Made by a program: the position numbers and the translations under genes
The notes under the pieces: model-generated
Seen by the model: the letters and a program-made list of their open reading frames with translations, nothing else
Told to the model about the DNA's origin: nothing
Database searches by the model: none
Part shown: in pieces, positions 50,088 to 58,162 of the stretch
How the letters are laid out: each line of letters starts with the position of its first letter
Position numbering within the stretch: the first letter of the stretch is position 1
Assembly (NCBI GenBank): GCA_016793325.1
Contig: JAEUKI010000075.1
Span: 248,001-312,000 of the forward strand
DNA length: 64,000 nucleotides
Direction: 5' to 3'
From: Myxococcales bacterium
GTDB taxonomy: Bacteria; Myxococcota_A; Polyangia; Polyangiales; Ga0077539

Positions 50088-51593
50088 ATGAAGATCCTTC
50101 TCGTTCAACCTTCGCCCTTCGAGCCCGGACGCATCGGGCTCGAGAACACCATCTGGTTTTGCGAGCCCGTGGCGCTCACGTCGATCGCCGCGATGGTCCC
50201 CGAGCACGAGGTCCGCATCCTCGACATGCGCCTCGAGACCGAGGTCACGCTCAACCGCGTCCTCGCTGAGTTTCGTCCCGCGCTCGTGGGAACGACCTCG
50301 ATGACAACGGACTGCTACCAGGCCAAGGCCGTCCTGCAGACCGCGAAGGACACCCTCGGCGACAAGTGCTTCACGATCGTGGGCGGGCACCACCCGACGC
50401 TCATGCCCGAAGACTTCTTCGACCCGTGCGTCGACGCGCTGTGCGTGGGCGAGGGCGAAGAGACCTTTCGCGAGCTCGTGAGCGCGCTCGCCCAACAACG
50501 ATCGCGAGGCGAGCTCGACGAGATCGCGGGGCTGCTGTTGCGACGCGCGGACGGGAGCTATCACAGGACGGCGAAGCGCGCGCAGATCCGCGCGCTCGAC
50601 ACGCTCCCAGCGCCCGCGAGGCACCTGATCGATCGCTATCGCGCGGAGTACTTCTTCACCGTCGCGGGTCCCATGGCGTCGATCGCCACCAGTCGCGGGT
50701 GCTCGTTCGACTGCAACTTCTGCGCGATCTGGGAGTTCTACGAGCGAAAAACCAGGTTTCTCAGCGCGAAGGTCGTGGTCGATCGCATGGAGGCCGTGAG
50801 CGAGAAGTTCGTCTTCTTCCTCGACGACAACTTTCTCACCAACAAGCACCGCCTCGAAGCGCTGTGCGACGAGATCGAGCGCCGCGGCGTAAAAAAGTGG
50901 TGGGGAACGCAAGGCCGCGCCGACTTCATCGCGAACAACCCCGAGCTCATGAAGCGCCTGCGCGACGCGGGCTTGGTGATGGTGCTCTCGGGCTACGAGT
51001 CCAACGACGAGGACGCCCTCGCGGCGCTGCTCAAGCGAAGCACCGCGGATCACAACCGACGCGCGGCGGCGCTGCTTCGCGAGCTCGGGATCTTCTCGAC
51101 GGGGATCTTCATGGTCCGCCAAGACTTCAGCGAAGAGGACTTCGACACGCTGTACGCGCACATCAACGACCTCGGGATCGCGCTCCCGCTCGTCGCGATC
51201 CTCACGCCCCTTCCTGGAACGCAGCTCTACCGCGCCCGTCGCCACGAGCTGCTCACCGAGGACCGAAGGCTCTTCGACTTGTTGCACTCGGTGCTCCCCA
51301 CCAAGCTCCCGCGGCGACGCTTCTACGAGCGCTTCGCCGAGGCCAACCGCGCGACGTGGGAGAGTTGGAAGAAGGGCAACGGGGCGGTGCTGAAGAAGCG
51401 CCCGGAGTTCTTCAAAGACGCGCTGCCGGGGATCGTTCGCTTCGTCACTCGCGCGCACCAATACAGGCCCATCCTCGAGAGCGCCGAGACGCACCTGCGA
51501 GACGAAGTGGGGATCATCGACCCCGAGGCGCGCATGAGCCCCGCGGCAAACGAAGACGCCAAGCGCCGTCTTCCTGTGCTGGAGGTGGCGTGA
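50088..51593 (+). CDS. B12-binding-domain radical SAM protein
   Basis: A 501-aa protein. The N-terminal Rossmann-like cobalamin-binding region (about 1-145; ILLVQPSPF, IVGGHHPTLMPEDFF, VGEGEETFRELV) precedes a radical SAM core (about 190-420) with C205-x3-C209-x2-C212 (RGCSFDCNFC). Further family features are FFLDDNFLTNKHRLEAL, LSGYES and ILTPLPGTQLY. A basic C-terminal region follows. Family members methylate or rearrange lipids, peptides and antibiotics. GGGAG lies about 9 nt before ATG 50088. The stop overlaps the next ATG, making it the first of three coupled genes. Confidence 0.9.
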   Translation: MKILLVQPSPFEPGRIGLENTIWFCEPVALTSIAAMVPEHEVRILDMRLETEVTLNRVLAEFRPALVGTTSMTTDCYQAKAVLQTAKDTLGDKCFTIVGGHHPTLMPEDFFDPCVDALCVGEGEETFRELVSALAQQRSRGELDEIAGLLLRRADGSYHRTAKRAQIRALDTLPAPARHLIDRYRAEYFFTVAGPMASIATSRGCSFDCNFCAIWEFYERKTRFLSAKVVVDRMEAVSEKFVFFLDDNFLTNKHRLEALCDEIERRGVKKWWGTQGRADFIANNPELMKRLRDAGLVMVLSGYESNDEDALAALLKRSTADHNRRAAALLRELGIFSTGIFMVRQDFSEEDFDTLYAHINDLGIALPLVAILTPLPGTQLYRARRHELLTEDRRLFDLLHSVLPTKLPRRRFYERFAEANRATWESWKKGNGAVLKKRPEFFKDALPGIVRFVTRAHQYRPILESAETHLRDEVGIIDPEARMSPAANEDAKRRLPVLEVA

Positions 51594-52579
51594 TGAACCC
51601 GATCGTCGAGAAGGTGATCCAGCGCGCCGCGCGCGTGACCGGTGGCGCGAGCGAGCGCGACGCGATCGACCCGTGGCTCGCGAAGGACGTTCCGTTCGAG
51701 GGCGATCCGCGTGTGTTCTTGCAGGCGCTCGACGCAGAGATCGCGACGCACGAGGCGGTGAGTCACCCGCTGCTGGCGCGGCTCTCGCACGTTCCCTTCA
51801 CGCGCGACGACTATCGAACGTTCGGCTTGCAGCACTACGCGCTCGTCGGAACGTTTACGACGTACCTCGAGCTGCTCTTGCTTCGCGCCCCCAACTCCGA
51901 CGCCAAGAGCTGGATCGCCAAGGTCCTCGTCGACGAGTACGGCGAAGGCTCCGAAGGAAAAGACCACGCAGAGCTCTACCGCGAATACCTCCGCGCGACC
52001 GGGGCGCGCGCCGGCGACGAGCTCACGACGCCGCTGCACGTCGACGTGACGGGCTTCGTGCGCGAGCACCTCAGGATCTGCCGCGAAGAGCCGTTTCTCG
52101 TAGGGCTCGGCGCGGTCGGCCCGGGACACGAGTGGGCGATTCCCAGGATGTTTCAGCACATCTTGCGAGGGCTCCGTCGCGCGCGCTTCGCGGACGAAGA
52201 GCTTCGCTACTTCGCGCTTCACGTGTTGCAGGACGAGGACCACGGGGCGTGGCTCGAAGAGGCGCTCGCGACGCTCGCGACGACGCCCGAAGCGCAGCGA
52301 CAGATCCGACGCGGCGCGATGCTCTCGCTCGCGGCGAGGGCGCGGTTCTGGAGCGCGGTCGAAGACAAAATCGTGCGATTTCGCCAGCCGAACAACGTTC
52401 ATCTCCGCACCGAGGATCGCCGCGTCGCGTACAGCGAAGACAACGAACTCACGCTCGAAGCGTGGCGCGCGGTGATCGCGCGCGACGGCCTCGCGGGGAT
52501 CGCCGCGACCGTGCCCAAACAAACGAGGCCCGCGAGCAGCCTGCGCGAAGCGTTCGCCATGCTCTTGGGTGGCTCGTGA
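51593..52579 (+). CDS. Heme-oxygenase-like diiron (HDO) enzyme
   Basis: A 328-aa all-helical protein. Candidate iron ligands follow the CADD/UndA-type HDO pattern: E118-x6-H125 (GEGSEGKDH), E180 (GPGHEW), and H210-x3-D214-x2-H217 (HVLQDEDH). This fold uses Fe2 and O2 for N-oxygenation, C-C cleavage or desaturation. The enzyme's substrate is unknown, but the gene starts inside the radical SAM stop and its own end overlaps the hydrolase start. The three products therefore likely act on one molecule. Confidence 0.85.
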   Translation: MNPIVEKVIQRAARVTGGASERDAIDPWLAKDVPFEGDPRVFLQALDAEIATHEAVSHPLLARLSHVPFTRDDYRTFGLQHYALVGTFTTYLELLLLRAPNSDAKSWIAKVLVDEYGEGSEGKDHAELYREYLRATGARAGDELTTPLHVDVTGFVREHLRICREEPFLVGLGAVGPGHEWAIPRMFQHILRGLRRARFADEELRYFALHVLQDEDHGAWLEEALATLATTPEAQRQIRRGAMLSLAARARFWSAVEDKIVRFRQPNNVHLRTEDRRVAYSEDNELTLEAWRAVIARDGLAGIAATVPKQTRPASSLREAFAMLLGGS

Positions 52580-53589
52580 GCGGAGCCATCCGCGGCGCGA
52601 TCGACGGGTGGGTGGCGCGCAGGCGCGCGTCGATCGACCCGGGAATCCCCGCTCATGATGAATTTGTGTGCAACGTGCGAGGCTGGAGGCTCCCGCTCCG
52701 CAGGCTCCGCGCGTCGGGCGTCGCGGGCGGACGCTCGGGGCCTCCCGTCGTGCTGTGTCACGGGCTCGGAGGCAACGGGCGCTCGATGACGCTCCCCACG
52801 ACGCTCGGGCCCGCGCTCTCGTCGCGAGGCTTCGATGTGTGGATCGCGGAGCTTCCGTCGACGCGCGCCTCCGTGGCCCCTGTTGATCGTGACCGATGCG
52901 ACGTCGATGCACGCCTCTGGGCCGACAGCGCCGCGCTCGTCGCGTACACCGTGGCCACGGAGGCAGGGGTTCCGTTGGTGGATTGGGTGGGGCACTCGCT
53001 CGGAGCGTGGGCGGCGATCGTCGCAGGGGATCACGCGCCAGTGCGTCGCGTGGTGGCGCTCGGGGCGACGCTTCACTTCGACGCGAACCGCGCGCTCGCG
53101 AAGGCGCTCTCGGCAGCGCGCTTGATCGGGCGGACTCTCGGCGGTGGAAAGCGCGTTCCCCAATCGACCTTGGGCGCGATCGAGGCGCCGCTCATGGGAC
53201 GCTTCGAGCTTCCCGAGGCGCTCTCGTTCGTGTCTCCCTCGGGGCTCGATCCAGCGCTCACGCGGCAGCTTCACGCGCTGGCAGTCGAGGACCTGCCGAT
53301 GGGCATCCTCGACGACGTCGCACGCTGGTGCGAGGGCGACGCGTCGACCGTCGCGCCGTGGCTCGCCGCCGCGAGACGATCGAGCGCAGAGGTCCTCTTC
53401 GTCGCGGGCGAGCGCGACCTGTGGGCGCCGCCGGCCAACGTCGAGCGCAGCACGACCGCGCTCGCGTCACGGGGCGCGCGGATGATCGTGGCGAGGGGCT
53501 ACACGCACCAGCAGCTCGCGTTCGGCCCCGCGCGACCGAGCGACGTCGATGGCGCGATCCGCGAGTGGCTATCGGGGACGGTGCTCTGA
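52576..53589 (+). CDS. Alpha/beta-hydrolase of the radical SAM-HDO operon
   Basis: A 337-aa hydrolase with LCHGLGGNG (oxyanion turn), the nucleophile elbow VGHSLG (Ser141), a late acid in GERDLW and His in GYTHQQL. The order fits a lipase/thioesterase-like or acyltransferase-like enzyme. Start is GTG 52576, overlapping the HDO stop. The final GTVL and stop codon are encoded by an inserted dispersed repeat, so the original C-terminus has probably been changed by a few residues. Inferred to release or trim the product of the two upstream enzymes. Confidence 0.85.
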   Translation: MSGAIRGAIDGWVARRRASIDPGIPAHDEFVCNVRGWRLPLRRLRASGVAGGRSGPPVVLCHGLGGNGRSMTLPTTLGPALSSRGFDVWIAELPSTRASVAPVDRDRCDVDARLWADSAALVAYTVATEAGVPLVDWVGHSLGAWAAIVAGDHAPVRRVVALGATLHFDANRALAKALSAARLIGRTLGGGKRVPQSTLGAIEAPLMGRFELPEALSFVSPSGLDPALTRQLHALAVEDLPMGILDDVARWCEGDASTVAPWLAAARRSSAEVLFVAGERDLWAPPANVERSTTALASRGARMIVARGYTHQQLAFGPARPSDVDGAIREWLSGTVL

Positions 53590-53667
53590 TTGTGAAAATT
53601 GAGATCCACCGCAGCCCCAGCCTCACCGTTTCTATCGGACCAATTGGTACTTATTGTCCTTGCACAC
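53574..53667 (+). repeat. Dispersed GGGGACGGTGCTCTGA repeat, type B copy 2
   Basis: Near-identical to 47104-47197. It supplies the last codons and TGA of the hydrolase gene and forms the left arm of a composite inverted repeat with 53702-53784. Confidence 0.85.
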
Positions 53668-53701
53668 GCGGAGACGTCGCGCAACCGAGATCCCGCTCTG
53701 G

Positions 53702-53784
53702 CAATAATTACCATTTGGTCCTTTTTGATCTGCTCGATTGTGGCTGCGGTAGATCTCAATTTTCACAATCAGAGCACCGTCCCC
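53702..53784 (-). repeat. Dispersed GGGGACGGTGCTCTGA repeat, type B copy 3 (inverted)
   Basis: Read on the minus strand it starts GGGGACGGTGCTCTGATTGT. It matches the left copy perfectly for 33 bp (53752-53784 against 53574-53606), then CACCGCAGCC with one change, and later GGACCAAATGGTAATTATTG. It ends 4 bp from the stop codon of the leftward membrane protein. The 34 bp between the two copies show nothing. Confidence 0.85.
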
Positions 53785-53788
53785 ACCC

Positions 53789-55540
53789 TCACGGCACCGC
53801 CGCCTCGTTCAGCACGATCGCGCGCCCCACCGCGGGAACATCGATCTCCCGCATTCCCCCTCGGTCCATCACCATGAGCCGAAACGCCCTTCGGTCGTCG
53901 AGCTGCTCGCTGAACCGAAACGACACGCGGCGCACGGCGTCGAGCCGCTCGACCGACGCGGTCACGCCGTCGAGCGCGACCGTGTCCCCGACGCGCAATC
54001 GCGCCTCGCGCGCGCGAAACATCATCTCCGGCTGGTGCGTCAGAAACTCGCTCGAAAACGCTTCGAGCAGCAGCACCGACGTCTCGGTTCGCCGCAGTCG
54101 ATAGAGCCCATACGTCGCTGTGAGGCCCATCCACGCGCGCGGCGCTGTCAGCCCAGCGCGCCGCCAAATGAGCGACGGATAGAGCAGCGTCTGCCCGTCG
54201 ACCGCCGCCACGAGCACCACGCGCGCGTGCTCGAGGTCTGTGCGGTCGACGCGCGCTTCGCGGATCATTCGAAGCTCGCGTCGGTGCCCGCCGACCATCT
54301 GCGAGATGTACAGCCTCGACCGAAGCGTCGCGTACGGCAGATGCCAACCGATGAGCGCGAGCGCCGCGGCGAGCGCGATCCACGTCGTGGGCCTCGCGCG
54401 CGTCGTTCGATCGATCGCGCACTCGACCGCGCGGATCGCGAAGATCGCGAGGACCGCCGCGACGCCTACCTGCGCTCCGACCTGCAATCGCGCAGCGCCA
54501 AACGAGGGGAGCACGGGGACGAGCGCGAGCGCGCTGCCGAGCGCGAGCCAGCGCACGGATTGCGAAACGGGCCTCAGTTTGTACAAGAGCGCCGCGAGCG
54601 ACGCGAGCAGCGCGAGGGCCGCCGCGCGCGCGAGCGCAGGAGAGAGCTTGAACGGCGCCGACTCGTCCGCGCCGACGCCGAACCAGAGGTCGCCGAGGTG
54701 CGCAGCGATGCGCTCGGGCGCGTGCGTCGCGAAGTCGCCCGGGCGTCGCAGCGGGTCGAGGTAGGCGTCCGAGTGCGATGCGCCGTAGTGACCGAGCTTG
54801 AAGACCGCGAGCCAAATTCCAAGCGGAACGATCCACACGAGCGCGCTCTTCGCGCGCGGTACGACCGCGTTGTTGGCGACGAGCGTGTGCGCTGCGGCGT
54901 ACGCGAGGATCGTGAGCGCGTACTCGCCGCCCGCGAGCGACGCGAGAAACAACAGCGCCGCTGAGATTGCGTCGCGTCGCGACCCCGCCTCGCGAAACGC
55001 GACGAAGCGCCAGAGCCCGAGCAGCCCGAGCGCTGTGCACACGAGAAAATTTCGGTTCGCGAGCCAGCCCACCGGCAACGAGTGCGAGCCGTCCACCGCG
55101 AAGAGCGCCACCGCGAGCGGCGCCGCGCGCTTCGGAAGCACCCTGTGAAACAACAGCGCGCACCCGATGCAACAGAGCGCGAACCACGCGAGCGAGTGCG
55201 CGTGCGGGCCGACGGGCGAGCCGCCGAACACGCGGTGATCCGCCGCGCGCAGAAGGCTCGAGAGCGGCCTCAAGAAGCGAAACGCGAGCTCGGGGTGCGA
55301 CCACCACGGGAGCAGTCCCTGGCTGGCGAGGGTGCGGACGTCCGAAGGGGTTCCGTTGGAGAAATTGTAGAGGTCCCAGGGCGCGCGTCGCAGCGGCCAG
55401 CTCCCGTCGAGCATCGCTTCTTGCGCGTAGTCGTCCACGGCGAACGGCATCTCGAGCGCGGGCCAGTGCGCCCAGAAGCCGACGATGATCGCGAGCGCGT
55501 ACGGCAGGACGACGGCGAAGCTGGATCGAAAGGATGCCAT
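53789..55540 (-). CDS. GT-C-like multi-pass glycosyltransferase
   Basis: A 583-aa protein with about ten membrane helices (from residue 8 to about 420) and a soluble C-terminal region of about 155 residues. The first extracytoplasmic loop has FAVDDYAQEAM, the acidic pair typical of GT-C enzymes (O-mannosyltransferase and ArnT style), and FRFLRPLSSLL follows. These transfer sugars from lipid donors on the outer face of the inner membrane. Two further glycosyltransferase genes lie next to it, supporting a glycan-assembly locus. It is convergent with the hydrolase gene, with the repeat pair between them. Confidence 0.7.
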   Translation of the reverse strand: MASFRSSFAVVLPYALAIIVGFWAHWPALEMPFAVDDYAQEAMLDGSWPLRRAPWDLYNFSNGTPSDVRTLASQGLLPWWSHPELAFRFLRPLSSLLRAADHRVFGGSPVGPHAHSLAWFALCCIGCALLFHRVLPKRAAPLAVALFAVDGSHSLPVGWLANRNFLVCTALGLLGLWRFVAFREAGSRRDAISAALLFLASLAGGEYALTILAYAAAHTLVANNAVVPRAKSALVWIVPLGIWLAVFKLGHYGASHSDAYLDPLRRPGDFATHAPERIAAHLGDLWFGVGADESAPFKLSPALARAAALALLASLAALLYKLRPVSQSVRWLALGSALALVPVLPSFGAARLQVGAQVGVAAVLAIFAIRAVECAIDRTTRARPTTWIALAAALALIGWHLPYATLRSRLYISQMVGGHRRELRMIREARVDRTDLEHARVVLVAAVDGQTLLYPSLIWRRAGLTAPRAWMGLTATYGLYRLRRTETSVLLLEAFSSEFLTHQPEMMFRAREARLRVGDTVALDGVTASVERLDAVRRVSFRFSEQLDDRRAFRLMVMDRGGMREIDVPAVGRAIVLNEAAVP

Positions 55541-55675
55541 GCGAGCTCGAGCGCGGGGCGCGCAGTATCGCTCATGGCGGCTTCGCCGCGACGACCACGA
55601 AGGCGAGGGATTTGATCGATTCGGGGATCACGGTCGGACCCGAGCTTGTGATAACGACACCACCCTCCACCTTCC

Positions 55676-56680
55676 GTGTCCGACCGTCACCCCGCCGTCA
55701 CCGTCCTGACGCCAACGCTCGACGCCGAGCGATTTCTCTCGCCGATGCTCTCTTCGCTGGCCGCGCAAACGCTGGCCCGAGGGCGCTTCGAGCACATCGT
55801 GATCGACGGGGGGTCCAAGGATGGGACGCTCGAGCGCATCCGCCGCGAGTCGCCCGAGACGCGCGTGATCGTCGCTCCGAAGTGCACGATCTACGAGGCG
55901 ATGAACATCGGCTTGGCCGAAGCGCGCGGCGAGTCCATCGGCTGGCTCAACGCCGATGACTTGTGGGAGCCCGACGCGCTCTCGCTCGTCGAAGAGCAGC
56001 TCGATCGCAGCCCGTCCGCGGACGTCGTGATCGGCGACTACGTGATGTTCGAGGGCAGGACCAAGTCGCTCTATCGAACGTCCGATCGCGTGCTCGACGC
56101 GATCCGCGAAGGTCGCATGGCGCGATGGTTCGACATTTGGGTCAACCCGCTGTCGGTGTTCTATCGAACGAGGTTCTTGCGAGAGCTGGGCGGGTACGAC
56201 CCGAGCTATCGGCTCGTCGGCGATTGGGACCTGTGGTTTCGCGCCGCCGCTCGCGCGCCGCGCGCCCGCGTCGTTCACTGTGGAAAATCCCTCGGGAGCT
56301 TCCGCATTCACCCCGGCTCGCTCACCTCGGGCTCGCGGCTCGACAGGCTCTTCGAAGAGAAGCGCCGCGCGATGGCCCGATGGATCGATGACGAGCGCGC
56401 GCCGAAGGGGCTCCGCGATTGCGCGCGGCGCATGTTTCGGCACGACACGCTGTCGCTCGCGGTCGTTCGCGCGAGGATGCACCCGTCGCTGGCGTCGCTG
56501 CGCGGAGCGCTCTCGCTCGCAAACGAAGTGCGCTGCGCTGGGCCGCGGCTCGCGAGCGACGTCGCGAGCGGCTCGGTGATGGCCCTCGCCGAGGTCGTTC
56601 AGTCGCTGCCGGGCGTCGGGACGCTCGCGCGCGCCGCGTGGGCTGCGACCGGCGGACCGAGCGTGTCTTCGAACACGTAG
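55676..56680 (+). CDS. Family 2 (GT-A) glycosyltransferase
   Basis: A 334-aa protein. The GT2 fold covers about 1-230: TVLTPTLDAERFL, HIVIDGGSKDGTLE, GWLNADDLWEPDALSLVEE (nucleotide-sugar Asp pair near residue 98) and LVGDWDLWFRAA. A C-terminal helical region of about 100 residues may contact the membrane. Start is GTG 55676. The last 82 bp overlap the 3' end of the next, convergent gene. Likely part of the same glycan locus as its two neighbours; donor and acceptor unknown. Confidence 0.88.
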   Translation: MSDRHPAVTVLTPTLDAERFLSPMLSSLAAQTLARGRFEHIVIDGGSKDGTLERIRRESPETRVIVAPKCTIYEAMNIGLAEARGESIGWLNADDLWEPDALSLVEEQLDRSPSADVVIGDYVMFEGRTKSLYRTSDRVLDAIREGRMARWFDIWVNPLSVFYRTRFLRELGGYDPSYRLVGDWDLWFRAAARAPRARVVHCGKSLGSFRIHPGSLTSGSRLDRLFEEKRRAMARWIDDERAPKGLRDCARRMFRHDTLSLAVVRARMHPSLASLRGALSLANEVRCAGPRLASDVASGSVMALAEVVQSLPGVGTLARAAWAATGGPSVSSNT

Positions 56681-57900
56681 CCGGGCTCCGACGGCTCTTC
56701 GACGAGCTCGTCTTCGCCGAGCCACGAGAGGTCCTGCGTGATGATCTGGCTGCGCGGGCCCATGAACGCCACGCGACCGCGCCACACGGTCTTGCGCGTA
56801 AACAGCGAGCGCAGGTGCAAGAGCCCGAGCACGAGCGGCCGCAAGAGCGTCGCGAGCGCGAGGCTCGGTCGGATCCACTCGCCGCGCAGCGAGCGCGTGA
56901 TCCACGCGTCGCCGACGAGCTGCGCGCACGCGCACAACGCGAGCATCGCCAGCCCCGCGAGCGAAGGAACAGCGATCAGCGCCGCGAGCGCCACGGCGAA
57001 GGGCGAGCACAAGATCTCGCTCGCGAGCGAGTGCGGCGCGATCGCGAGGCGAATCTGCGACCAGCGACCGTGTCTCCGCCAGAAGGTCGCGACCGAGCTC
57101 GTCGCGTTGGGGCAACGGATCACGCGCGGCGCGGCCACCACTTGGAGCCCGAGCTCCGCGATGCTGTTGAGCAGCACGGTGTCGTCCGCGAAGCATCGGC
57201 CCATAGGGCTCCAGCCGCCCGCGCGATGCAGGGTCGAGCGCCGGAGGAGAATTGATTTTCCCGCGCCGGCGAAGCCGCCGCGCGCGCCGAGGGCGGCGAC
57301 GGCTCCGAAGGTCACCCACGCGTTGACGGCGAGGTTGTCGAGCGCCGCGCCGAGCGTCTCTTCACCGACGCTCGCGACGACGGACACGACGGCGCCGATC
57401 GACGGCTCGTCGAGCCGCGCGAGCATCGGTCCTAGCGTGTCGGGCTCGACCGCGGTGTTGCTGTCGCTCAGCCACAAGAGCTCGTAGCGCGCGTGCGACT
57501 CGAGCGCGGCGAGCGTGTTGATCTTGGGGCTCGCGTGGCTCACGCGCGAGACGACCACGAGCTTGGCGTCGACGTGCGGGTGTCGCGCGATCACGCGCCG
57601 AATGATGGCCACCGCCGGGTCGCGCTCGTCCGCGACGCCGAGGAGGATCTGCAGCCTCGGGTGCTCGAGCGCGAAGTACGACGTGAGGCACTCTTCGAGG
57701 GCTTCGTCCGCGCCTGCGCACGCCTTGAGCAGCGTGACCCCTTCGACGCCGAGCGAGTTGGTCGTCGTGATTCGTCGCTGCGCAATCTGCTCGGCCGTGC
57801 GTGGCGGAGCCAGACGGCGGACGTTGCGCGCGAACAGGGTGTGAAGAACCCCGTACGCGGTCAGCGAGAGAGCTGGGACGAGAAGCGAAGCGACTGACAT
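56599..57900 (-). CDS. GT21-like membrane glycosyltransferase (ceramide glucosyltransferase/HpnI type)
   Basis: A 433-aa protein with an N-terminal helix (SVASLLVPALSLTAYGVLHTLF), a GT-A domain with the GT21 acidic motifs (ADERDPA, WLSDSNTAVEPD, FADDTVLLN) and the (Q/R)xxRW-type motif RRHGRWSQIRL. Two or three C-terminal helices follow (about 300-365). Relatives add sugars to ceramide or hopanoid lipids. The last ~25 residues lie in the 82-bp overlap with the convergent GT2 gene. Both frames show real-protein composition there, though this tail (Ala/Pro/Thr/Ser) looks unstructured. Confidence 0.83.
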   Translation of the reverse strand: MSVASLLVPALSLTAYGVLHTLFARNVRRLAPPRTAEQIAQRRITTTNSLGVEGVTLLKACAGADEALEECLTSYFALEHPRLQILLGVADERDPAVAIIRRVIARHPHVDAKLVVVSRVSHASPKINTLAALESHARYELLWLSDSNTAVEPDTLGPMLARLDEPSIGAVVSVVASVGEETLGAALDNLAVNAWVTFGAVAALGARGGFAGAGKSILLRRSTLHRAGGWSPMGRCFADDTVLLNSIAELGLQVVAAPRVIRCPNATSSVATFWRRHGRWSQIRLAIAPHSLASEILCSPFAVALAALIAVPSLAGLAMLALCACAQLVGDAWITRSLRGEWIRPSLALATLLRPLVLGLLHLRSLFTRKTVWRGRVAFMGPRSQIITQDLSWLGEDELVEEPSEPGYVFEDTLGPPVAAHAARASVPTPGSD

Positions 57901-58162
57901 CCGAAGCCGTGAACCACGCGAGGGATTACTACAGAATCATTCAAGGTCCAAACACGCTGACCGTGGCGTGGGTGTCACAGTGTGCGCAGCGCGCAACGCA
58001 GCGAGTGTGGACTTTAGGCTACAGAACGAGACGCGGCGACGCGCCACGCGTCGGGCGCGAAGGACACTGCAGGTATCGCGCCCGAGTTGCCGAAACCAGC
58101 AGAGGCGGTAAAGATCCGCGCCGCGAATGGACGGACGTGATCCGTCGATAGTGAACGAACGA

